A DNA stretch of 64,000 bases from NCBI GenBank assembly GCA_014898415.1, contig RCTD01000023.1:434001-498000 (forward strand), given 5' to 3'. Numbering within the stretch: the stretch's first letter is position 1; each line of letters starts with the position of its first letter. Below are positions 32,511-45,966 of the stretch, one piece after another. Made by a program: the position numbers and the translations under genes. Source of the stretch: Stromatinia cepivora. Taxonomy: Eukaryota; Ascomycota; Leotiomycetes; Helotiales; Sclerotiniaceae. The notes beneath the pieces were generated by a model. The model was not told the DNA's origin. It did not search any database and saw nothing but the letters and a program-made list of their open reading frames with translations.

Positions 32511-34740
32511 CTGGTTGATCTCTTCATGGTTCCTTCGAGGTTCTCTTTTGAAAACCCATTACTGTAATACTGAACGCTGATGGGACGAAAAATATGGGGC
32601 TTGTATTGGTGTTGTGTTATGAGGGGGTTAGTGAAGAGTTGTTAAGTTTTAACTTGTTGTGGTTTGATGTAATGATTAATGAATGAGTGGAATTCAATTC
32701 GATAAACGTGGGAATTTATTGAATTATTTCATACCTTTTGGAAATGCACTCACCGGTTACACAATTGATTCGTGGCAGTCAATGACTCGAAGACAAAAGG
32801 GGGTTTTTTTGACTTTTCAGCCCTCGAACACGGACAGAGTACATGCCCTAAATGCAGGGCCTGAATGCGTGGGCCTCGGGCTCCTTGCGGGTTCCTGAGG
32901 CTACTGCAAGGGCAAGCAAGCCCCCCAAGCCCCCCAAGCCCCCCACCGAAGCAGGAAACCTTATGGATACCCACATGTGGTTCAGGCATTACTATTACTG
33001 CTCTATGGCGTAAGTTGTAACTTGGAACGAGGAAGAGTTTTTGCGGCATTTTATATGGTTCGAGCATTAATAATTCGAGTACATGAACTCACAGAAAAGT
33101 TACATGAACATGATGAAAATTTATAACATTACACAACACATGCAATGCAGCAAGTCACAGTAGCTCTTTTCATCAACCAATCTTGTCTAAGCCATCCACA
33201 ATAATCGAAACGAGCCGGCCTTTTTTCTAGATGGCTTGTCCTTGCAAACCATGCAGTCGCCTTGCCTTTCTAGACGATATCAGGCGAATTTCCACGTTCA
33301 CCGTTCCCGCTGCCGTACTGCGGCCCTTTCCCGAGGATCCGCGAAGGGTAAGAACAAACTTTATTCGAGAAGACCTCCAAAATTGCAAAGGTGCAAGGTT
33401 AAAAAAGGTCGAGAACAATTGGGATAGAAGTTTGTGTGACGGCGGTATGGAATTTTATCCACCCCAACACGTCCGAGATTTTGAAAGATGTTAATTCTGT
33501 GATTTAATCCTCGCCATTGTATTACGGCATTTCCTTCGTCATCCTCGATATATCCACATTCGATGATTACAACCTACTAAAGTCAAAAAAAATTCAATAT
33601 GCCCATACTTCTACTCCGACTGTCCACATCAGCCGTTCATGCCATGACTGGTCACTGCAGCAAAACACTTAGGGAAACAAATTTTTGAAGGTGCAAACAC
33701 AAGTTTACTTATTGACAATTGACAAATGACTCAAGTTCTAAGATCAAGTGTCTAGAATACTTCAATCTTTTCAATTTTCGTTGGATGAGAAAAGTGCATC
33801 TGGCATGGGAGTGCAACAGATATGAATAATCGAAGAAAGACTATGAAGTTTATTGGCTACTCGAACGTTCTCCACATACTGGGCAGTATCAAATAGACTT
33901 TCCCGCTGGGCATGCCCTACGTATCGGCAAACGCATAGCCCTGCCGCTATAATTCAGGAACAGAAGTCCGCGATCCAATCAAAGCATAGCCGCATCGATC
34001 CATTGACTCCATTCTTCCCACCAAAGGAAAATTCTTTAATCTCGCCAAGGTTGCTTCCTCCGAGTCGCATATGCCAGTAGCTTCCGTATAGGGTTTAGTG
34101 CCCATTTACAAATATCTTTGCGTGTCCCGACGCTCTAGAAACAGCGGGGCATAGATGCAATCATACTTTATTGGGTTTAGGAAAAAGACCTAGAATATGC
34201 AGCCTGAAAATAAGCAAACGTTCTGGATGCATTTTTTTACTCAGTTCCGATTGAACTATGGCTGTCATGACTCTAGGATTGCCGTGATGTGTTTGGACTG
34301 ACTGGGCTGGGTGCCCGGGCTGGCGTTTTCTTGGTAGAATTATGGTACCTTGGTGGTGTTCCACGTTTTACACTTAGCTATCTGTCTATATAATCCGCCG
34401 TGCCCCCATTGTTTGACTTCTTTTTCTCTTCACCCACAACGTCGTCAACAAGAGTTCACTCATTCCTTAAGTTACTCAAAATTTCGATCTGAGATCGCAT
34501 TTGACTTTACAGTCACTTCACAGCTTCTACAGTCAGCCCAATAGCATAACTTGTCTCTACGACACAGAACTCTTTAGTCTTGAGGACTTTGACAAAATTA
34601 TTTCAAATATTCGATCCAAAAACCTCATTGCTAAAAGAAGCAACCAGTTTCGATCGACCAACTTGAAGTAAAGCCCAGTCTTACTTTATCTCAACCAATC
34701 CTTATCAAGTTTAAACATTACACAAAACACATCACTCAAT
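32511..34740. other. Gene-poor stretch
   Basis: No supportable gene. A short C-rich tandem (CCAAGCCCC, three copies) lies at 32917-32946. The last 300 bp are the upstream region of the secreted-protein gene. Confidence 0.5.
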
Positions 34741-35283
34741 ATGCAATTCGCAACCTCCATCCTCGCCGCTTCCGCAGCACTCGCTACTATCGCCTCTGCC
34801 GGCACCGTGCACTTCGTCAACCAAGATAGCACTACCCGTACCTTGGTCTTCACTGCCACCTCAGGCTATGATGCCATCGAGTCCCTCATTATTCAAGGAG
34901 ATGCCACTGCCAGCCAAACCTTCCCCACCGGCTGGACTGGCAATTGGTTCTCGGTCTCTGAAGGCGCCGAAAACACCTCCGGCATGCTCGGAGAAGTCTG
35001 CTTCGATTCCTGGGGAGGCATGACTTACTTTGATGTCTCCGCCATCGTTAACCCTGACGATACCGAAGGTGTTAAGGAGCTCTTCCCATTGCACACCGGT
35101 CTTCCCGTCTCGGGTTGCCAAAGCTTCCCGTGCGATAACGCATACAACAAAGCGGATGATGTCCAAACCCAAGCCAGTGATTCCAACGAGCTCGTCTGTC
35201 TCCTCGGTAACCTCTCCAGCTCCAAGCGTCAAGCGAGAGCGAAGTTCAGCAAGGAATTTGTTACTGGTGGAGGATCGGCTTAG
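34741..35283 (+). CDS. Small secreted protein
   Basis: An intronless 180-codon gene. It starts with a clear signal peptide (MQFATSILAASAALATIASA) followed by GTVHFVNQDSTTRTLVF, a beta-rich opening like that of thaumatin-like and so-called DNase1-like secreted fungal proteins. Four cysteines are visible (EVCFDSW, SGCQSFPC, ELVCLLG), enough for two disulfides. There is no transmembrane or GPI tail; the basic KRQARAKFSKEF stretch near the end could be a Kex2-type processing zone. Codon use is strongly C-ending, unlike the flanking relic sequence, suggesting high expression. Function unknown; the family comparison is from general pattern only. Confidence 0.8.
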   Translation: MQFATSILAASAALATIASAGTVHFVNQDSTTRTLVFTATSGYDAIESLIIQGDATASQTFPTGWTGNWFSVSEGAENTSGMLGEVCFDSWGGMTYFDVSAIVNPDDTEGVKELFPLHTGLPVSGCQSFPCDNAYNKADDVQTQASDSNELVCLLGNLSSSKRQARAKFSKEFVTGGGSA

Positions 35284-36172
35284 ATCTTTTACGAGTTTCA
35301 TTCATTCATTCTTTCTTTTGGAGGTGGAGATAGGGCTGGGGGAGATGCATGTATGTACATACATACGTAACGATCCAAACCGACTAAATCGGCGTAAGCA
35401 AAACACGAAAAAGGAAAATAATGTACGTCAGCGCCGCTATGCGTGCTGCGATGGTGGCATACGAATTTTATGATGGTGGGTTCTTTTATGAGGTTATAGA
35501 AATGGATATACGGAATGGAACGGTACGATCGGACAGGACTGGACTGGATCGCATCGGATTGCATAGGGATAGGATGTGGTGTATTGGCGTGCGAATACCC
35601 GTTTCTTTTGGGAACCCTTTTTTTTTTTACCCCCCCGGAAAAAATTTGGACTTTCACTTCGGCACATTCGCTTTTATAGACTTTTTCTCTTCTTTTATCT
35701 TCTTTTTTTTTTACGGAAAAAAAAAACAAAAGTATATAGTTTGAGATTTGAGTGGGTTTGGTGGTTTGGTGATGAGGGAGAGGAAAGAAAGGAAAGAAAA
35801 AGGGGAGGATTTTACTTCTTGAAAATATAAAAATTCAATTAAATACAATTAAATATAATGAGATATCATTCTGTGATTATATATACATACATTTTGTTTT
35901 CTGTTTTCTGCGTTTTCTACGGAAAACTTTTTTCGAGATGAGTGAGTGAGTGAGTAAGTACTATCTTTCCTTATATACGACACGAGTAATAACTAAAACT
36001 TTTCACTCCTCTTTATATGGATATCTCTCAAGATTCAAATTTTTATGCCTTTATTAAATCCTGTGCGGACGAACATCGAACATCTCGTTGATATTTTCAG
36101 TGTAACAAGTTGTAGTTCTGGTTGTGTGTGTAATTGTAGGTAGTTAATCAGATTAAAATCTTTAGTTAGGTA
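35284..36172. other. 3' flank, becoming AT-rich
   Basis: Holds T-tracts (35620-35715) and a GAGT microsatellite at about 35938-35957. The AT-rich island begins here. No gene. Confidence 0.5.
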
Positions 36173-37553
36173 TAGTAACCGTGCACTTATATTACCCCAA
36201 AACCTTAAAAACGCGTAAATTTCGCGAATTGAATTTCAACTCTCTTTATTATTTATTCATTAATGGTATTATAACATACTTTTAGAATCTTGAATATTGA
36301 AAGGGAATTAGCTTTTAAGTATCTTACTCTATATTTATATAACAAAATTATTGGCAAAGTTTTCAATAGCTCTAGTCCTTATTGTATCATAATTGATTTC
36401 AATCTCGAAACGCGAATCGTTTGTTATACTCTATAGCAAGATGTATTATATAATGAAGGAATGAATCTATCTCGTATTTTTCGAATTAGATTTTATACAA
36501 AAAGAAAAGAATATATACTAATTCGATATATTCGATTATATCCAAAATCAATTTATACATAAATAAAAACAATTGTAGATCTTAAATATAGTATCTTTAT
36601 TATTAAGAAGATTTTGAAGATTTATAGAATCATCAATTGAAAATGTAAAAAGCGATCGGAACTTATTCAGGTATATATACTCAAATGGTTTGTATGGTGT
36701 TTAGTATATAGAGGGTTGATAATAGAGGAATGAGGATTAGTTGTATAGAATAATAAATGTTTTGTAAAGCAAAAGCAGAATAAAAGAGGAAAATGGTATT
36801 TTTGTATTTCTGTTTAGAAATGGGAACCTAGAATGATTCAAATATATAATACAAATAAGAATATAAAAATTATGATCTAAAAAAGCTTTTGGGATTTTGA
36901 AAGGAGTAATCTATATATAATGGATAGAGATTTTGAAAGTAAGAAATATAAATATAATACCAATTCATATTTCGAGATCCTCAATACTAAAGTAGATCCT
37001 GCTTTTGAAAGATTGAATCCAAAGTATGAATTTATATAGGATAATACTTCTATTTATTATACCCATAAAGTACAGGATTGGTTTCAAAAGAAAGAGATCT
37101 TAATATTGAAGGATTGGCTTTTTTATTCTCCTGATTTTAATTCTATTGAATATATTTGATAGACTTTAAAAGTAAGGTTATATAAAATGTTTCCTAATAT
37201 TGTAATCGACAAAAACAAATCGGAATATATTAAATAAAGGTTAAAGAGTTGTTTACAAATAGTTTAGGATATATTAGATCAAGAATTATTCGATAAATTA
37301 GGAATGAATATGTTTGATAGAATTAAGGCTTGTATCACGACAGAAGATTAGTATACAAAATATTGATTAATTGTAAAGCGATAAAGATTTGAATTTTTTT
37401 TGAGGAATAGTATAAATATAGAATTTCAATATATTCAAATTTTAGATTATAATAATTAATGATTGATTTTATAATTAAGTTGAAAGGTAGATGTTGAATA
37501 TATAAAAAAACTGAAATTAGGTTGTGGGGTAATATAAGTTGACTAGTACTGTA
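36171..37553 (+). mobile_element. Tc1/mariner-type transposon, complete ends, RIP-inactivated
   Basis: The 1379-bp element (36173-37551) is bounded by TA duplications (36171-36172, 37552-37553). Its inverted ends share ACTTATATTACCCCA and, more loosely, about 30 bp. The length is typical for a one-gene Tc1/mariner element. On the plus strand the last third of a DDE transposase can still be read (KVQDWFQKKEI.., then YSPDFNSIEYI followed by a stop where such proteins have Trp, then QTLK). The rest is obliterated by stops and extreme AT content. Family follows from the PDxNxIE motif plus TA duplication. Confidence 0.85.
36930..37350 (+). pseudogene. Transposase remnant (DDE, Tc1/mariner type)
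   Basis: The readable C-terminal part of the dead transposase, with several TGA/TAG/TAA stops, including one directly after SPDFNSIEYI. No expression expected. Confidence 0.75.
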
Positions 37554-38697
37554 CAATTATATTGTTAATCGATGAAGTGGAGATGGATATCTATAGAGGC
37601 GCTCTGATATTCGTTCGGTCGGATTTAAGTTGATTGTTTAAGAGCTGAATCTCGAGAGGGTTGCGAGTAGTAGGGAAGGTATGTGTGTGAGAAATTTACT
37701 CCACCAGTTCGTTTCCTTTCTTTTCTTGGAAAGTTCTTGAAAATTTCTTGGATGGATGGATGGATTGACTCCACTTTGTTTATATTAAGACTACCTCGAG
37801 TACGTCACTTTATATTAATTTTACTATGAATACGAAGTACTGCCGAGATAAATCATACTCGATGCTAGACTCGATATTAGATACCTAATTACTATTAATG
37901 TTACGAACCTCAACTACGAAACGAGGGCTAGCCGAAAACGGACCGGATTATACACTAATTTGAAGAGTTTTCATTTATATAGATAAAGAATTCTTTTATA
38001 TAATTAAAGAAAACAATGAAAAGTCTTATTCTCTTATATTCATATACTATTATACTCTTATATTCGTATTCTGAATCTGATTCTTAATTTTAAACCTATT
38101 GTTATTCTATTATTAACCGATTCTTTATTATGATTCTCACAATTAAAAATAAGTAAGTAAATAAGAATTATAATAATATTATAATATACTATATAGTGAA
38201 TAAATATATAAGTGAAACATTTGTTTGGAATAATTATTCGATTACAATTATAAATATAATATAATAAGAATAAAACAAAATGAAAGAGAAATCGAAAAAT
38301 AAAATAAATAAGAATTTTATTATATAAAAAAAACTATATAAGTTCTTGTTATTAATAAAATATAATAATAACTAACGACTGAATAGCGCGCGCGGAGAGA
38401 AGAATAAAACTCAGGAGCGATACGATAGGAGAAAATATATAGAAGAGAGATATTTGAATATTATAATGAGAATCAGAATTCTATCTTTTAGATATAAGAT
38501 CTTATTACGGTCTAAGAGATTCTGAGTGAGTAATGTTTTATTAATCCCGATTTTTATTATTTGTTGGTATATATAATAGTTCTCTATATAGTAGGATTTA
38601 ATGATGATATGAGTATATAGTTGAAAGAGATGAATAGAAAGAGAGGTAAAGGTTATGTATTTTAGGAATTCTTTTGCTTTTGCTTTGTGTTTATACA
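37554..38697. other. AT-rich spacer between transposons
   Basis: Mostly A/T. A less AT-rich patch at 37560-37700 and a GATG tetranucleotide near 37752 may be original host sequence. No gene. Confidence 0.5.
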
Positions 38698-38881
38698 TGT
38701 TGGAACACATGACTGACGAAACACGTGACACCATCACGTGTTTCCCCTACATCGTAAGTGGGATGGCAGTGTCTATAGATTAGTAGAACTTTGTTATATA
38801 AAGGGGTTAGACAGAATAATAGAACCATCTTTACTCTATATATGCTTTGTGTATATATCTCTTTATGAAGTCTATCCAACA
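38698..38881 (+). repeat. 5' LTR of outer Copia element
   Basis: Begins TGTTGGAACAC and ends GTCTATCCAACA. It pairs with 50823-51008. Contains the dyad ACACGTGA-5 nt-TCACGTGT (38721-38741). Confidence 0.88.
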
Positions 38882-41247
38882 TTGATTAGTGATTGATAAG
38901 ATTCAATTATAGAATGGTAAGGTCAAATCCAATAAAAAGAGATATCTTTTGAAAAGACGAATAAGATTGTACTAGATTAAGTTTATATATGATCTATATA
39001 GAAGAATTAGAATATTATGTTTTTTATATTATTTTCTTCAAAATATATATTAAGAAGGGATCTTTGATTACAATTGATTTCTTCAGGATAGTTTGATTTT
39101 ATATTGACTTTATCTATATCCATTATATTTTCGTATATGTTATACAACAAATCTATTCGATATGATACGATATCGAATTATAATATTCAATATAATTTTT
39201 CCAATCCCCGAATCACTTTTGTACGAAGTGGATACTGAATTTTGGGGGAAACAATTGAATTCAAATTCAGAACTCATTGAATCTTAAGTGAATGCTGATA
39301 TAATTATATAATTTATCAATTCGCAATTCAGAAGGTACAAAGGGCAAAGATTATAAAAAGAATTTCAAAAGTGGTATAAAAACTGGACGGATATTACATT
39401 CAAAATCGTATATCGCGAAGCTCTCAAATTCGTATAAATTCAATTCATTCTGTATAACTTTTAAATTCGATAAACAAGAGGGAATAATAGTTATGCAAAA
39501 GTATTTGTTGAATTCATCTCGAAAGACAAATCAAATAAATGTATAAAAGAAGTTTAAAAAAAAGCAGATCGATTGAAAGAAGAATATGCGGATATATATG
39601 AAATCATTGCATCGAAGAAATCGATCAAAATTCAAGCTTCACCTATATCAGAGTTTTCTGAACAAATATAACAAAATGAATAACAACAACGAAATCAAAA
39701 CCAATTCCCTTTTGATTCTATAATACTAAATTATATAATAAAACAGAATATACTTTATATAATATACAAACAAAATCTTCTCCTAAATCTTATGAAAGTA
39801 TATAATAATAATGAATTCAAATATAACAATAAGGAATACGATTTTCTGAATAAAAAACTATAGATATTCTACAAACTTTGCAGCAAAGTCGGAATTCATC
39901 TAAATAAATACAAAACAATGTTTTCGATAATACTTCAAGGTTTTATATTATCATTTTATTTCAACAAAATTAATAATAGAAAATTGAAATTCGAAGAAAT
40001 GATTATATTTACAAAAACGCATTTTGAAATAAAAGAAAAACACTAAAAATATTTCATCGAATAATATAATATGATATTTCTACAGATTATACGAAAGTAT
40101 CTTAACAAATTATTTTCGGAACAACTGGAAAAGCTCTTCGATATATTTTGTATATTGCAATATGGATTGGTAGATTTATATTAATCAGAATTGATGTTAA
40201 AAGATCAGATTATAAATGCTTATTACAATATTCTTGAATATAATCTTATTTTGCTATATCCCATTACAATGTACAAAGGTCTTTATATTGATCTTTGAAA
40301 TGTTATTAATCAAATTGAAAGAATATAATCAATGAATATCTATATCGCAGATTCGATGATTAATAATCTATTAGGCATAGAAATATACTGGATAGATCAT
40401 ATATATAATGGTTAAGGTTTATATAGAAATCGAGAACAATATAGAATTTGATCAAAAGGCAGATTTATTCCCTCTTGTTTATATTTATTAGTAAATTCAT
40501 CAAAAAGACTTTAATACTTTTAAACATTATTATATATATCAATTCAGAAATACTTTGTATATAAATAATCAGAATACTGATCGATAAATTATATGAAAAA
40601 GGAATGGAAGATGAAATTCAATCAATATATAATAGAACAAGAAATGGATGAAAAAATATTTGAACAATATCTTTTGAAATATAAAGATACATCTAAATTG
40701 CAATACGAAAAGGATGAAATATTAAAAGAAAACAACATTTTCGAATATCCCTAAACTGAATTTTCAAACAATCAAATGATTTAATTCGAAATATATTTCA
40801 TTAAAATAGATTCTATTAATAAAATATATATTATAGAATTATTAAGAAGATAATTATTGATATATATATATCTACAAAATGATTAATTCAATCAATTGTA
40901 TAAAAAGTACAAAAAGAGCGATAATCCAAATGAAGTTTTCCAATTTCAAGATCGATATTCAATAAATATATTTCAAGGTATCATTCCAGATACAAATGTA
41001 TTAAAAGTATCAATAGCAGAGGAATTTTAGGTACAAATATTAGAAAAAAAGAAAGGTATCTTATATACAAAAGATACTGAATACAATATCAAATTCAGAA
41101 AAGGAATTGTATAATCGCAAAAAGATATTACTATCCAAATATCAATTGGAATCATTATGTTTTTTATTGTATCAATAAATATCTTATTTTTTATGTATAT
41201 ATAGGATATAGATCGCCTACATATTATACTTGATAATATATCAAATA

Positions 41248-41413
41248 TGTTAACTTTTGGTGTAGGAAATAGTAGTATTGTTGACTATATAGATTGAATT
41301 AAGGATCTATAATTCTAGTAGGAGTAGAATTGAGGTTATCCCTAAATATGGTTTGTATATCATTGTGGTTTTGTAATCTCAATTCTAATCCTATAATGGC
41401 TTCATTTCCAATA
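41248..41413 (-). repeat. 3' LTR of inner Copia element
   Basis: 166 bp, the left-hand copy; pairs with 46563-46728. Contains an inverted repeat (41319-41338 with 41374-41393). Confidence 0.9.
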
Positions 41414-42240
41414 CTCTTTTATTGAGGATATCCTATTCGATTCTCCTAGGTTATTAATCCTAACATTTTCTTGAACCTTTCGAAAGCAATTCTTGTATAA
41501 GGCTTCGTTATTCCGTCAGCAATTATATTATATATATTGATATAATTAATAGCGATTTTTTCCTTTTCTGTTAAGTCTTTGATAAAATGATAATTGATAT
41601 TTATATGTTTGGATTGTTTATACAAATATAGATTCTTGGTTAAAGCTAAAGTGTTTTAGTTGTTATTAAGTATTTGAATCGTATCTTCGTTCTTTTCAAT
41701 ATAATTTGATCTGAATAGATCTTTGAGTATTTATGTAATTTATCTTCTTTATTTAATGAATATTGCTATTGCAATATATTCCGATTCTGCATTAAAGGTA
41801 GTTATAGATATTTGTTTCTTGCTAGTCTACGATATAAGATCTCTATAGAATATTACAACTCCCCTTGAAATACTTTTCCGGTTATATTTGTTATTAGTTT
41901 AATCTATATTTGTATATACCTTTATTGTATTATCAAATATATTGTATTCTTTGTAGATATCAAATTGTACTTTCTTTGACCCGAATCATAGCTTCTATTT
42001 GATTGTTGATTGTAAATATCGCATCAGATTCTTTAAGGCTATAGTATAATGTTTTACTGGTTTTGCCATAAATTGTGAAAGTCTTTTAATTAAGAATGCT
42101 ATATCTGATTGGGTGTATATTATTGGATGAATCACATTTCCTATTCGTTATTGATATTCGTTCACATCTACTAGTTCATTATCATCAGTTGTTGATCGGA
42201 GATAGGTATAATTCACTATTAGTAGTTTCTTGGTTTGATA

Positions 42241-42549
42241 TTATTCATGTGTAATACTGTATTTGATTAGTATAGTATCGAGATATTCTTCTTGATCTAT
42301 AATTAATATATACGTTTTTCTATTGCGAATAACTCTAACATTTAGGATCTTACTAATCTCCCCTAGATTCTTGATGTTAAAATAGACCAATAATTTTTTA
42401 TTAAACCAAATGATTTGCAATGATATATACAATACAATAACGATATCATCGATATATACCAGTAATATTATATCATGGTCTTTGGATATATACAGACATA
42501 AATCCGCCAAATTTTGTACAAAACCTATACCTAAAAGCTCTTTCTTCAA
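42241..42549 (-). pseudogene. Reverse transcriptase remnant, inner Copia
   Basis: A 102-codon open stretch with YIDDIVIV (the catalytic YxDD box of Copia-type reverse transcriptases) and a downstream NLGEISKILNVRV segment. Flanked by stops on both sides. Confidence 0.85.
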
Positions 42550-44871
42550 TAGTAAACTTCAATCCCTTCCAGTTTGCTTCAATCTATATAGATTTTGTAG
42601 AATTTGTAATATATATCCCTTTTTGATTTTGATACCTTAGAATGATTCGAGGTAGATCTCTTCCTTTAAATGTAATTCGATAAAGGTGTTTTTGATATCG
42701 AAATATAAGTATTCTAAGTTTTCCTTTGTAATGATAATTAGGAATAGTTTGAATGTATTTAGCCTTATTGTTGATGCAAATATTTCGTTATAATCCTTTC
42801 CTAGTATTTGATTGAATCTTCGAATTATTAATTTTGTTTTGAATTGTTCTATTTTGTTATTCTTAGTTTTAATTATAAATATCTATTTTATTAAAACCAA
42901 ATTACTTTCTTTAAGAAATATATATTCTTTTCAAGTATTATTTTGAATTAAAAATATAATTTCCTTTTGAATAGCTTCCTTTCATTTTTCAGAGTATTCT
43001 CGATTCGATATTGCTTCCTTATAAATTCTTGGTATTTTGATTCCCAGAACTTTTTCGATCGGATATACTACATTTTCTGTATTGTTTATATCTATCAACG
43101 AAATCATGAAATCTGAAACGATCTTGTCTTTGATATAAGAATCCATCTTGTAAATGATTGGAATTGTAATTATAATATGTTCTATACTTTCTTGAGTTTT
43201 GGCTTATATAGATATTACAATCAATACCTTTATAATCTTGTTTTTCTGTTTTTTTTTAGAATTTTATTTTATATCTCTTTTTTGTTTTTGTATTAGATAC
43301 CTTAGGGATTCGTTTTCAAAATCTATTTCATTTTCTTATTCGATTTCAAATGATTATGGATTTACTTTGCTTTTTGATTTTGTTGAAATAAGTTTGTCAA
43401 CAAAATTTAAGATGGTCTTAAATTTTACTTTCGATATAGATTCAGGGTTTGCAGAAATTGACTTTTGGACTGGATTCTTTGAAATAATGAATTCGATAAT
43501 TGAAATATCCTTAGAAGAAGATTCTTGATTTGTTTTCTAAATATTGCCATCTTTATTTTTATTGTATATTGGTATTGATGTATCTAATTTATCTGGTTTC
43601 AATTCGATAATTGGGGTGCTTGGTATAATCATTGAATTCAGTATAATATCTATTGAAAAAAATGCTTAGAACAAAAGTGATATAGATATCGCGTTTGATA
43701 TTGAAGATAGAGAAGGTGCCTTGTTTATTGCTGATCTATTATAAGGTTTTCGATCTGATTTTATATTCTTTATTCCTTGTAAATCTGATTTATAATTTCT
43801 TAATTTAAAATCCAAATCTTTTTTTCGGTAAGATTCATTTATAATTACTTTGTTTGATCGAAATATATAATTTAATTCTGGAGAATATACTTTGATATAT
43901 TTGTTTGTAATTTTTGAATATCCTAGGAATATATCGATTCTCGAAATATTCTATAATTTGTTATGTCTTTACTCTTTCGGAATAATCTTGAGATTGATAT
44001 AAATATAATATTTGTTCCCCTAGACTTTGTATATCTTTATATTTGATATTGTATTTATAAAAACTTCTATAAAAAATCGATCTATTCCGTTTATATCAGG
44101 ATTAATATTAATACAATTCTTGATATAAATATCATACTTTATAACTTCATCCCAAAATTCTAATAATAATTCAATTTCTTTTAATATTGTTTTCATATTT
44201 GCTTCTGCAATCCTTATATTTCGTTCTGCAAGTCTATTTTGATATGAAAAAGCAATTATTATAATTTTGGATTGTGTACCTGATGATTATTCATGAATAG
44301 CTTGTAGGAGTTCCGATGTGTTGTTAATTCTAATTGCAATGATCTTTTCTTTAATAGTTAATTCCATTTCCTTTTTTCAAGTTTTCAATGTTTGAATTAT
44401 ATTATCTTTTTATTTAAATGGTATAATCCAATTTACTTTTGTATAATTGTCAATGATCAATATAAAATAACAATTCCCTCGAATCGATTTTGGGAATGGT
44501 TTTATAACATCGAAATGTATAAATTCGAGTCTCTTTGATTTGTACAGATTCAATTGTTTCAGAATGCGATTGATCATTTTGATGAGTATATATACTTCAT
44601 AGATATCTAATTCAATTAGGATCTTTATCGATTTAATTATATTGGATATTTTGTATAGATTCTTAATCTTGTCTGGATTTAGATGGTTGAATCTTTGATG
44701 CTATAACAGGTATCTCTCTTTCTTTTTGAGTATTAATTCGTTATCGATATCTTTAATGCTATCGATTATCTTTGAAGAGAAGCTTTTTTCCTGATCATTT
44801 TGATATACATTAGAACAGAAAACTGTATCCTTATATCTTTTGGTTATATATAAAATCACATATATTCCGTT

Positions 44872-45054
44872 TTATATTTTAGTACAGATGATTTTCTTAT
44901 TGTCCTTTTTGAAATATATATGATAAGAGTTGAATTCTTTTTGCAATCCTGTTTCGCAGATCCTTTTTCTTGATAGCAAGTTTACTTCTAGTTCTGGTAT
45001 ATATAATACATTTAAAAGTAATATTTTAGAATCATTTTTGTATACTATATCCAT
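44872..45054 (-). pseudogene. Protease-integrase junction remnant, inner Copia
   Basis: Contains LLNVLYIPELEVNLLSRKRIC, matching the conserved LxNVLYVPxxxxNLLS segment that follows the Copia protease. Confidence 0.8.
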
Positions 45055-45729
45055 TAAATCCTAATGGCAACAATACATTATTTTTCTACCAATCTTTATC
45101 CTTTGTTTGACAATAGATTTTATTGATCTGAATAATAAAGATTGGTCAGATATATATGAAAAAGCGCTTATATCGATATACTATTTGCTAAGAGAAGCTT
45201 TATTAATGGTTTCTTTTATCAAATTGTAATCTTCCTTTATTATATCTTTAATATCGGAATCTGATTCAGAGATATTGTTAGTAGGGTGTATTTGATCTTT
45301 CTTATTGAAATGAATCTTTTTCGGATTTGGTGATCCCTTTTTTTTTTAGTGATAAAGATAACTGTGAAGTAATTTGTTGGTTTGTATTAAATATAGATAG
45401 TTTTGTATATAATAATCTTCCCTTTGATACAGATTACAAGTATTGTTTGGGATCTCGAAATCTGATTCTTGGTATCGAGAAATGTACCTAAATCCTTTTG
45501 CAATTTGTACTAATTTTGATCTATCCTTAAGACGAAATTCTTTAACTTATAAATACTTGATCTTATCATCGATATTAAAACTGATTTGGATATTCAATAT
45601 ATCCATTACTCCTTGATAATCAATTGGAAGATTACATATTAAAACCAAAAATAGAATAGTATTTTGATATACTAATCGACAATTTTTGTTTATAATTTTT
45701 AATTTCCTTTTGTACTCTTTTAATTTATC

Positions 45730-45966
45730 CTAAGCTTCGATAATGATTATATCAGAATGAATATTAGATTGGAATTTGAAGTTCTGGATTATTATTATAT
45801 ATATATTGACTATAATTATATTGATTCTGGTATATTTTGATTTAAGGTATTTCCAAAATATATATACTATTGAATATTCATCGGTAAAGATTTCATTGTT
45901 ATTATTGAGTATTATATAAATATACAATAATGTATTTGCTTTGTTCTTTAAATATTCCGATTTCAA
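45730..45966 (-). pseudogene. gag-like remnant, inner Copia
   Basis: A 78-codon fragment with the spacing of the Copia gag (UBN2-like) region (IFWKYLKSKYTR). Position just inside the 5' end of the element supports it. Confidence 0.55.

Noticed and set aside
32840..32960. G/C-rich stem-like sequence resembling a structured RNA
   Set aside because: Could not be folded into a tRNA or other known RNA; the tandem CCAAGCCCC explains the composition.
33231..33494. 87-codon plus frame starting MACPCKPC
   Set aside because: Two frames of similar quality overlap, composition is random, and no domain or splice context supports it.
34861..35301. 146-codon minus-strand frame opposite the secreted protein
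   Set aside because: No signal peptide or domain; the plus frame has both a signal peptide and biased codons.
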